From Earliella scabrosa (lineage: Eukaryota; Basidiomycota; Agaricomycetes; Polyporales; Polyporaceae), in NCBI GenBank assembly GCA_022605405.1, contig JABYQQ010000023.1, positions 1 to 64,000 of the forward strand: a stretch of 64,000 nt of DNA. Direction: 5' to 3'. This document shows, in pieces, positions 22,957 to 32,156 of the stretch. The notes under the pieces were generated by a model, which saw nothing but the letters and a program-made list of their open reading frames with translations, did no database searches and was not told the DNA's origin. Position numbers and translations under genes: made by a program. Each line of letters opens with the position of its first letter. Position 1 is the first letter of the stretch.

Positions 22957-25739
22957 TCACGCACTCCCCGCCAACGGCTCCTCCTCCTCGTCCTCCGCCC
23001 GCACCCTCGAGCGCGATCCGCGCGACAGTGACCGGTGCCGCCCATGCGCGCGGCCTCCAAACGCCGGATCCTCGACCGCGTTCTGCCCGTCGCCGAGGTA
23101 CCAGTTAGGCATGAGGAGCGAGAGCATGAGCGGGACGACGCTCAACACGGTGGCCACGACCAGCATCGTCTTCATTGTCTCGCTATACGCTGTCCGATAA
23201 CAACTTGCGTCAGCATCTCGCGTCGTGATACGAGACTCCGAACAGCGAAGCATCGAAACGAAAAGACCTGGGCTCGGTAGGAAGGAAGAGAGAGAGGATG
23301 GGGGAGGACATACCGCCAATCACGCCCTGCCGCACCGGGTCGTCCATAGGCCTCGCCCGAACAGCCTCAATGTTCCCAAACAGCTCCTCCCTCTCCCCAG
23401 CACTCACGCCCGGCAACCACTCCTCCAACTTCCTTGGCATAACCCCCGCCCAAATCGCGCCCGCCACGCTCCCGCCCACGCCGCCCCCGATCTCCGTCCA
23501 GAGCAGGACGAGGGCGATGACTACCGCAACGTCCGCGTGCGGGACCGACGCTTGCGCGCCTACCCCAGAGCAGATCGCCGCGAACCCGCCGCCCATGCCC
23601 TGCAGGACCTGCGTCCACACGAGCTCCGCCGCGGACGCGTCTGGCCGGCGCGAGTGCACCATGAGCGCGACGCCGAAGAGGCGGATCACGAGCCCGGTCA
23701 CGAGGAGCGGCTGGAGGGATGGGAGATGAGCGATGGGACGGACGGGGGAGGGAGAAGAGTACCTTGTAGCGGTGGGTGACGCGCATCACGACGCCAGCAG
23801 CGATCCCGAAGACGGTCAGTCCCACGGTCTGCGCTTGGCCAAAGTAGAACACGTTCGTCATCGACCTGCAGAAGCCCCGGGGCACTCAGCGTCCTGACGC
23901 CGAAGAGGAGAGAGCGCGGGCGACCCACCAGGGCTTGGTCACGAGCACGAACGAGGACAGGTACGTAAACGTCAGGAAGAAAGACAACTGTATAGAAAGG
24001 CGAGAGCGCGCGCGCGTCGTTCGAAGGCACGTCAGCTACCCGAGCGGATCATCGAGCACAGGAAAGAGGAAGAAGACGCACGAAGTCGAAGAAGCCGATC
24101 CACGCTGCACAGAGCACCGTTCGGTTGTGAAGGAAGCGACGGGCGATGACGGGCCGCTTGGCGAATTTGATGTCCCAGACCGCGAACACAGGCAGGAGTG
24201 TCCAGCCCAAGACGAGCATCGCCAGCAGCCACGCTGTGCATCCTCTCGGTGAGCAAGCTAAAGAGGCGAGCGACTGTGAAGAGGCACGTACGATTGCTCC
24301 AACTGTTTCCCTGGCGCTGCGCGAGCGTCATGGGTAGGAGGATGAGCGCGACGGCGACTCCGAGGAGGATCAGCCCGACAAGATCGAGCTGTTCGGCGAA
24401 GAGCCAGGCGCGCTGCAGATAGCGCTTCTTCACTGGCGAGGCGAGGTCTTCACGAGGAGGGGGAACCTGTACGAGACCGAGCTTGATCGCCTGTCGCTCG
24501 CCCCAGAAGAGAGTGAGGATGAGCGGTGTCAAGGACACAGGGACGAGTACGGCAAACATTGCGTCTGGGTGGTGCATTAGTCTGGGAACGCATAAACACC
24601 GGCAGGATCGGCTTACAGCCCCATCTCCAACCAAGGTTTTCGAGCACTGCGTTTGCGAGCTTCGAGCCGAGGACGGCGTTGAGTATGAAAGGGGCGGAAG
24701 AGAGTCCCGAGACGAGACCGCGCCATTTGAGGGTGGTGATATCAGCTATGATTACAGTTGTGAGAAGTTGCAGTCCTCTGCGCCGGACAGATTAGCATCG
24801 GTCTTGTCGCGACGAGCAGCTGAAACACACGTGTATCCACTGGAAACGGGCGTCAGCACGCGTCGAGGAATAAGAAAGGCGGACGGACATAGCATAGAGA
24901 ATAATTCCTGCCCCGATGGCAGCCACATTAGGTGCTGTCGCGATGACGATGTATCCTGTGCATGGAGAGGTGAAATTGAGTTGTGGAGAGCACCGAGACG
25001 TCGACTGACCGATAACATAGAAAACAACTGCGGGAACAACAGGTCAGAAGTAGAGACGCTGCTCCCGACGCACAAGAACTCACGGACGACTAGATATGCA
25101 GTTGCACGAGATGTAACGTCTGCGACTTTGGCAATTATAGGCTTTCCACACGCGACTGAGGGATACGCGTCGGTCAGGCGGAGGCTAGAAAGCGTTCCGA
25201 AGGCAAACACGCACCAAGGATGGACTGAGCGACTTGTATCGACGAGATGAGACTGTGCTCGCCAAAGTAGGACGTCGCGAACGCGAGATAGTTTGACGTC
25301 GTCTGGTTGTCAAGCGAGTACACATACGAAGCGAGTCCGATCCTATGCACGACGTCCGCTCGCATCACGGGGAAGCACACGAAGAGCAAAGGCAGACGCA
25401 CCCAATGAAGAGGAACCACTGCGACCGCTCTCCCCAGACCTGCTCCGCAGCCTCTACGGTCGCAACGCCCGCATGCGCGTCCTCCTCCGCCTCGATCTCC
25501 TCTATCGTCTCCGGGTCGAGGGTGGAAACGGTGCTAAGGATGGATCGGCGTTGGTCCAAGGGCGAGAGGGGCGAGCTTGACCGATCGTGGTCGTCTGGAG
25601 GGTCGGCGTCGCGCGGGAGAACGCGGAAACGCGTCTGGGAGTGAGCTCGGGCACGAGAGGGAGGGTATGCGGGACCGGGCTGGGACGACGGACCTGGGCT
25701 GGGCGATTGCGGGAGGCGGCTATAGCCCCGGCGCGACAT
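22957..25739 (-). CDS. Siderophore-iron transporter, major facilitator superfamily (Arn/Sit/Mir type)
   Basis: Imports ferric siderophores by proton symport at the plasma membrane or endosome. Thirteen exons on the minus strand: 25739-25402, 25342-25215, 25155-25084, 25027-25010, 24955-24889, 24839-24831, 24777-24617, 24564-24292, 24233-24082, 23987-23929, 23865-23763, 23710-23314, 23189-22957. They sum to 2010 nt, 669 residues, all in frame. A polar N-terminus of about 105 residues precedes the first helix (WFLFIGIGLASYVYSL). Family motifs include GKPIIAKVADVTSR, IIADITTLKWRGLVSG, LENLGWRWGYAMFAVLVPVS, and the C-terminal NWYLGDGQNAVED typical of siderophore transporters. Two exons are only 18 and 9 nt. 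Two ATCTGATAA sites upstream suggest iron repression. The substrate cannot be read from the sequence. Confidence 0.93.
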
Positions 25740-25908
25740 CTTGAGGACAGCGTTTGGAAGGAGCGGCGTGGGCGGACTGTCGGGATGCGGGGGCGTATTA
25801 CGGGGCTAGAGGGAGCGTAGGGCAGAGCGAGGGCATCCTGGGAGTCCGAGTCTATGTAGTTGTCAGAGAGAGTCAAGTCGCGCGCCCGCTCCGATGCCAC
25901 ATCATATC

Positions 25909-25917
25909 TTATCAGAT
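25909..25917 (-). promoter_or_regulatory. Iron-responsive GATA site (SreA/Urbs1 type)
   Basis: The minus strand reads ATCTGATAA, a perfect match to ATCWGATAA, the consensus recognised by fungal siderophore repressors of the SreA/Urbs1/Sre1 family. It lies 170 bp upstream of the transporter start codon at 25739 and in the same orientation as the gene. Confidence 0.75.
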
Positions 25918-25947
25918 ACCGCTTACGCACAATCCCCGCTTGGCCAC

Positions 25948-25956
25948 TTATCAGAT
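25948..25956 (-). promoter_or_regulatory. Second iron-responsive GATA site (SreA/Urbs1 type)
   Basis: A second perfect ATCTGATAA on the minus strand, 39 bp further upstream and in the same orientation. Paired sites are typical of promoters controlled by these repressors, which carry two GATA zinc fingers. Confidence 0.75.
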
Positions 25957-26502
25957 TCAGACAACGCCGCGGACCCTTCGCATCCAGTCGCTTCGACGCA
26001 ACAGACTTCGTGCGGACTGTCGCTCATGTCCAGACCCCCAGTCTCGTCCGAATGCACCCTCGCATGCAGGTGGAATCAGCGCATGCGGTGTCCACGCGAA
26101 CTCGGCGTGGTACACTCCGTGCGAACGCCACGACGTCCCAGGTAGAATTTACTGGATGAGCACCTTCTCGTCGCACATGCATATGTAGCGACCCTTCGGA
26201 CACTAGTGTGCGGGAAAGGACTTGAGATGAGAGGAGGTACCCTCTGTGACGAAGTGAACGCAGAAGTCGTAGGTACGCGTTGAGACACTCCGGTCCAGCC
26301 TCGAGCTCTTCGCTCGGAGTTGCAGCTGCGCTGCTGCAGATGTCCAGGTGGACCCTCAAGTCCAAGACTGATACAAACCGAATGGCTACACATCTATATC
26401 TACGAAATACAGTAAGGAATAGCGATGAACTGTGTCTAGACTGTAAACATCATACACGGACCCGTGCACCGCAACCAGGCCGGCGCCGTGCAAACAACGC
26501 GT
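25957..26502. other. Spacer between transporter promoter and AXL2 3' end
   Basis: About 550 bp holding the distal transporter promoter and the presumed AXL2 terminator. No gene or element is visible beyond short unsupported frames. Confidence 0.5.
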
Positions 26503-29500
26503 TCACCCCGACTTGCGCTCAACAACCTCAACAACCACCCGTCCAACACACTCCCCACCTCCCACCCCATACACCCCGATCTCATACTCGCCCACGTCCG
26601 CCCGCACCGGCACGCCCCACAAGTCCACCACCCGTCCCCCCTTGCCCGCGCCCGTCCCCGTCCCCAACCCATCGAGGTTCACCCTAAAGAACTTGGGCAG
26701 CGCCCGCCCCGACACGAGCCGCACCTCCAAGTCCTTGCCCTTCCCCTCCTTCGTCATCTTCTCCGTCTTCGCGTCCGCAGCGACCGGCACCCGGAACTTG
26801 AACCGCTCCCCCGTCCGCGCCAGCATCCGCTCCACCCTCACGCGTCCCTGCCCGTCCCCGTTCTGCGACGACTCGAGCGACGAGAACGAGAGCGCAGACG
26901 GCGCCGGCGACCGGTCCGCTGCAAGCAGTCGAACCCACGTCAGCGCACACATCCCAGTCAGTCACAGCACACCACGCACCTTGCGACACGCTCAGCGAGC
27001 TCCTCCCATCGTCCCCCAGAGCCCGGACGTACTCGATCCCCGCCCTCAGCTCATCTGCGCTCGCACTTGTCCCCTCCTCCTCTCCCTGTGGCACGATCGG
27101 CGACGCGTGCTGACTCCTCCGCTGGTGGCTCTGGCTCGCCCGGTCCCCCCGGAACACCTTCGCCATCTGGCTCACCACCCTCTTCGTCGTCAGCGGTGGC
27201 GACCCCGGGTCCTCCACCACCCCCGTGCCTCTCCCCGCCCCCATTGTCGCACCCGCACCCATCGTCGCACCCCCAGAACCAGCAGGATCAGGCGAGAAGA
27301 ACGACGAAGGCAGCTTCGGCACCGGCACCCTCGTCGCGCTCGTAAACGGCACCAACCTCGGACGGGCCATCTCCACCGGAAAATGTGGATACTGCTGCTG
27401 GTGATGAGGATGGCGGGGCGAGTCCTCGGTCTGGAACGAGTACCCGCTCGCCCCGCTCCGCACGCTCGTCGCCCGCGTCGCGCGCTGCACGACCGCCTCC
27501 TGCTCGTGCGTCCGGGTCGAGCTCTCCGTCGCGAGCGTGTCCAGCGACCGGCACGTCGCGCCCGTCCCCGCTGCGTCCCCCATACTCATGTGCGCCTCAG
27601 GCGGGGTCGTGATCACCCTCGGGGGTGGCAACGGGGGCGCAAAGTCCGCCCTGCGGCGCGGGATCGACCGCGCGTCCGTCAACAGCGACGACGGCGTGGG
27701 CGACAATGACGGCGAGTCCGCGACCGCGCCCACCGCCCGCAGCGCGTCCGGGGTCGAGAACGGCAAGCCCTCAACATCCGCGCGCCCTTGTCCTGGCCCG
27801 TCCCCAGCGAGAAGGAGCGTCGGCTTGGAGATGACAGGCCTCTTCGGCCCGCTCACGACGCGTCGATACTTGTCGCTGACGACACGCGCCGTCGCGCGCA
27901 CCCTGCCCAGAAACTCGACCTTGCGCATCATCGGCGGGCTCTGCGCGTGCCCGACGGGGCTCAGCGGGGACCTGTTCCGGGAGACGTTCGAGAGCGTGCG
28001 GGAGAGGACGCGCGAGACGACCGCCCCCATCCCGCTCTCTGATTCTTTCCCACTCGCATGTGGTGCGTGCGTGCCCGGGAAGCCCTCGGTCGGTGGCGGG
28101 CTGTACTTCTCGCCGTTGACCTCGATCCCGATCCCGTACCACCTCCTTTCCTCCGCGGTCCACGCCCGGCGGCCGTCCTCGCCCGTGTCCGCCGAGTCCG
28201 GAACGTGCGAGCAGCGGCGCATAACCGCAAAGATGACAGCGATAAGCACGAACCCGCAGATGACACCGAACGCGATCTTGAGCCCGAGCAGGAGCCTGTG
28301 CCGGGCCGCGGCCGATAACCCGTGCCCGCCAGACGTGGTATGATCGTTCTCGTAGTCGGCGACGGAGAGCGAGATGGGGAGGGTGGTGTGCGAGGTGGAG
28401 TGAGTGATGTGCGAGTAGGCTGTGAAGGTGACCGCGATGTGGGGGTATGAGACGTTAGCGGGGACGGTGCCCTCGAGCGTCGACGAGCCAGGGCTGAAGG
28501 TCAAGTAGTCGCTCGTCTCGAGCGGGTCGAACGCGGCGGTGAGCTCCACGTCCGAGGACTTGCCGAGGCCAGTGCTGTTCGAGAAGAACTGGGCGAGGTG
28601 GAAGTTGAGGTGCTCGCCGGGGTTGAGGAGCAGCGAGTCGAGGTTGTCGCTCGAGAAGAACGAGGGCACGGCTGCGAGCTTGACGTCCGTCGTCAGAGTC
28701 TGGTTGACCGAGGAGGTGAGGATGACGGGCAGCACGCCTCTGCTGAAGTCGGACGGCGGCTCTCCGCTGAGGGTCTTGCTCGCGGGGTCGTACCTGAGCC
28801 AGCCTTCCAAGTCCGAGGTGTCGATGTCGAGGGAGGTGATGTTGGAGGGCGAGACAGGCTGGCCGTCGATGAGCACGCCAGAGAAGTCGACAGCCGAGTT
28901 GAGCGTGAAGCGGAAGTCTTGACCGGCAGTGACGTTGATCGTCGGCAGAGAGTTTGTTGCCAGAGAAAAGTCATGGGCGGCGACGACGAGGTCGAACTCG
29001 AGGGAAGAAGCGCTGTAGCCCTTTTGATCCGAGGCGTGGAGTACGAGAGAGAGGACGTGCGGGCCAGTGAGGTTCTGAGGCGGGGGCGTGACGCCGTCAA
29101 AGGTAATAGCGCGCTCGTTGAACTTGACCCAGCGGGGGAGAGGAGAGCCGTCGAGCTGGCGGGCGGCGTAGTACAGGCTGTTCTTGGCTGCGAAGGTGTC
29201 GTAGTCGAAGCCGATGCTGAACGACCACTTTGGCGGGACACGGAGCGCAGGCCGAGGACCACGGAGCGAGGACGAGTTGGAGAGGACAAAGACGGAGGAG
29301 AGGGACGGGTTCTTGGCGTCGAACTGCTGCTCGATGGGTATATGCAGCTCGGGCGCGGGGTAGGGCGTGACACAGAGGATCGCAGACGACGACGCAGAGT
29401 CTGAAGACTTGGGATCACTCGCCGTGACAGTGATCTTGGGCGTGCCTTCGTCATCGGCCGATGGCGTGCCAGAGAAGGTGAGCGTATCGGAATCGAAGGA

Positions 29501-29707
29501 GAGCCAGCCAGGCAAGGCCGAGGTCGTGTACACGAGACGGGCGTTCGAGTCCGAGACGAACGAGTTGGGCTGGAAGGACCACGAGTAACGAGTGTGGATG
29601 CGTGCAATCGGCGGCAGCTGGTCGTCCAGAGGGTACGAAACCGAGACGGAGGAGGCTGCGCGCGCGACAAGGGCCGCGGCAGAGAGCGTGTAAAGAATGA
29701 GGAGCAT
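26503..29707 (-). CDS. AXL2: Axl2-like axial budding/polarity membrane protein with cadherin-like domains
   Basis: Single-pass plasma-membrane landmark that links extracellular cues to septin and Cdc42 polarity modules in yeasts. Two exons, 29707-26980 and 26918-26503, with a 61-nt intron; 3144 nt, 1047 residues. The start is placed at the ATG giving a clean signal peptide (MLLILYTLSAAALVARA); an upstream in-frame ATG at 29917 would bury it. The ectodomain carries tandem CADG (dystroglycan-type cadherin-like) modules with the usual LPGWLSFDSDTLTFSGTPSA pattern near residues 60-85 and again later (LEGWLRYDPASKTLSGEPPS). The membrane helix is at about 471-495 (KIAFGVICGFVLIAVIFAVM), followed by a basic stop. 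The tail is long, Ser/Pro-rich and disordered, ending in a conserved module (GEYEIGVYGVGGGECVGRVV). Decayed copies of the 5' end occur at 40.1-40.5 kb and 60-62.7 kb. Confidence 0.93.
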
Positions 29708-31142
29708 AGTGATGGAGCGAACGGGCGACACTGGCACGCGACGGCAGTCGACCAGCGACCTCACTGCAGAGAGACGGAGAGAGGTGCGACGGAAGAGGCA
29801 GAGCGACGTCGATCCCAGCGGGCCCGGTTCGTGTTTTGGTTGTGCAAGACGGCGAGAACGACGACGATTCGGACGAACGAGCACAAGTTCAAGCCCCGCC
29901 AGAGAGCGCCCTCCCAATATTTGACATTTCCCACGTGGACTTACACTTGCCTTTTATGGCTCTTATCAGCGAATACTGTTGTTTGCGTTAACTCCTCAGC
30001 ATCTCTTTCGCAACCTGGACGACCTTGCGGCTCCTTCACGAATTCCAAGTCACCATATCGAAGCCATGAGGTCAGTGAACGACCCACACACCACGCGCTA
30101 CACGTTGTCCGGCACCAGAACGCATGGCGCGTGGCGCACGAAGCACAGAACACCGGACACGGCGAGAATAGCAAATGTGAGAGCTCCAGCAATCAGAAGA
30201 GAGTGGTCATCCCGCAGCCTCATGCCTGCGAGAAGCGACAGTGCAGACACGGCCCCGCGCCGACGAGGTGGGGAACTCATAATGAAGGAAGCCAGAAGCG
30301 AACGCGCTGAGAACGAGTGCCCCAAATAGCCGTCTATTCAAAGCAGCGTGTGCGAAACCAGCAGGACGGTAGAAGTCATCCACAGCCAATCTCGAGAGAT
30401 CTTCCGTGTGATCTCGAGGACTTGAGTACGAGCGTGTGCGCCGAGGCAGATACGACGGGGAGCCTGCAGGGAGCGAAGCTCTCGCTTGCTGAGAGCCCGA
30501 CGAGATCCCTGTCTGTGATTGTCTGTGATTGGTTCAGTCGAGGCAATCCGTGCACACAGGGGGACGTAGAACGACCATCTTACTGACAGAACCAGACGTC
30601 CGAGACGGGGGTGCGCATGGACGGAAGGAAAGATGGCTTCGGGAGCATGTGGAGGTGGGACAAGCTGCAGCTGCAGCCTGCCGCGAGGCGTCCTAGCGGC
30701 GCGCGCAAGTATACATACGTGCCCTCCCTCAAGGCTCGCCGCACCGCGCACAGAGCATAGCAAGCAGCACAAGGTGTTGTATTGGTGCGGACGCGGTTCG
30801 TCAAGACGGCGTTTTGAGGAGAGACGATGGAGGAGATGAAGGACGGATGGAAAGCTTGTGGCGGTTGGCGAAGACGCATGCTTCGCGCGCAAGCGCGCGC
30901 GCCTCCCAACACGTGGGACCTGCCTCTTTCCGTCGCGACTCGCGCTCGTCCTCGTCCTCTCCTCTTCAAAAACCGTCTCGACCCACTGCCCGTGAGTACC
31001 ACCAATCCCCTCCCCCACGTCTGTACATATCCCCATCTCACATCTACACATCAACCTCTCTCGCCCCCGCTCGCCTCCGATCAACCCAACCGCAGCCCTC
31101 CCCACCCCTAACTCCCCACCGAACCGAGAGAGAGACGAGACG
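29708..31142. other. Divergent intergenic region AXL2-LC8, possible small membrane-protein remnant
   Basis: This is the shared upstream region of AXL2 (left) and LC8 (right). On the minus strand at about 30325-30098 a 75-codon frame contains one hydrophobic helix (LLIAGALTFAILAVSGVLCF), and an adjacent frame at 30389-30207 contains another (RLFGALVLSAFASG). They cannot be joined by normal splice sites that I can find, so I do not call a gene. The C/T-rich leader of LC8 begins near 30930. Confidence 0.4.
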
Positions 31143-31616
31143 ATGGCGGACAAGGTCGACGCGCCCACGGGCTCCGACTCGGGCTCGCTCGCCAAGGACA
31201 CGAACGGCGCGGGCCCTAAGGCGATCATCAAGAACGTCGACATGAGCGAGGAGATGCAGCAGGAGGCCGTCGACGTCGCCTCCGCCGCGCTCGAGAAGTA
31301 CAACATCGAGAAGGACATCGCTGCCCAGATCAAGAAGGAGTTTGACAAGCGCCACGGGCCTACCTGGCACGTCGTCGTCGGGAAGAACTTTGGCTCCTAC
31401 GTTACGCATGGTGCGTCTTACCTGTTCTGCACCGTACTCTGTCGGACGCCGTGCTGCGACTGCGCCATTGCATTGTGGCGAGGCGCGACTGCACGACCTC
31501 TCCCATCCACCCATCTCTCATATCCACCGCGATCGCGCTCATACCTACTACCAGAAACGAAACACTTTATCTACTTCTACATCGGATCCCTCGCCATCTT
31601 GATCTGGAAGTCATGA
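31143..31616 (+). CDS. Dynein light chain LC8 type
   Basis: Small dimeric hub protein of the cytoplasmic dynein complex that binds many partners; orthologue of Dyn2/DLC1. Exons 31143-31410 and 31555-31616 give 330 nt, 109 residues, about 20 more than a minimal LC8 because of an N-terminal Gly/Ser/Asp extension. Core motifs are intact: [55 protein letters not shown] and the C-terminal strands [19 protein letters not shown]. The 144-nt intron (GTGCGT...ACCAG) splits codon His-Glu and happens to be free of in-frame stops. The gene reads away from AXL2 and towards the NACHT-A pseudogene. Two pseudogene copies lie at 41.6-42.0 kb and 63.8-64.0 kb. Confidence 0.95.
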   Translation: MADKVDAPTGSDSGSLAKDTNGAGPKAIIKNVDMSEEMQQEAVDVASAALEKYNIEKDIAAQIKKEFDKRHGPTWHVVVGKNFGSYVTHGASYLFCTVLCRTPCCDCAIALWRGATARPLPSTHLSYPPRSRSYLLPETKHFIYFYIGSLAILIWKS

Positions 31617-32156
31617 GCCGCGCCAGCGCGCTCTCTACCACTCATCGGGCTGCTGGAGGGTCGGAACGGTGGCGGATGGGTCATCGAGGCGTTCGGATCC
31701 CCATACCACGATCATGTAGCTATCACCAGATTCTCCCCCGTCTCTCTGACTCACGTTTCGGACCCGATGCCCATCCTTGTACGTCTTGCTTTCCATCCCA
31801 ATACAACCGCGTGTATATCACCGCGCTCACTGCTGTTTCAACCATCCGAACCTTGGAGGATCTCTTCGATGTGGCACCGTAATGCGGACGGGAACACAAC
31901 CGTCCTCTACGGAACCCTACATCGACGCTCGCACAGCCCATCTCTCGTCTGAGACGAGGCATCCCAACGATGATTGTGCTGCACGCGTTCGGTGGCCGCT
32001 CTTCTGATCGCGCGGCGCAATACGTAGTGAGGAGTCAGGACTGGGATCATGAGGCCTCCTTCTGCGACACCATTTTGCTCACTACCGCCTTCACGCGGGC
32101 ACGACCCACATTATCCTGTACATGCACAACTATTTCTGTGTCCTGCCATCTAACCG
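31617..32156. other. Convergent spacer LC8 / NACHT-A
   Basis: 540 bp between the 3' ends of two convergent genes. The first 200 bp are recognisably repeated downstream of the LC8 pseudogene at about 42045-42230 (shared TCATCAGGCTGCTGGA-like and TCCTTGTACGTCTTGCTTTC words). No gene seen. Confidence 0.6.

Noticed and set aside
26684..26979. Readthrough extension of the AXL2 first exon
   Set aside because: Beyond 26980 the frame turns into Gly/Ala/Arg-rich shadow sequence. A normal 61-nt intron leads instead into a conserved C-terminal module.
26513..27709. 398-codon plus-strand frame
   Set aside because: Antisense shadow of the AXL2 3' part.
30098..30389. Small membrane-protein gene on the minus strand
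   Set aside because: Two hydrophobic helices lie in different frames and no acceptable intron joins them; kept only as a remark on the spacer.
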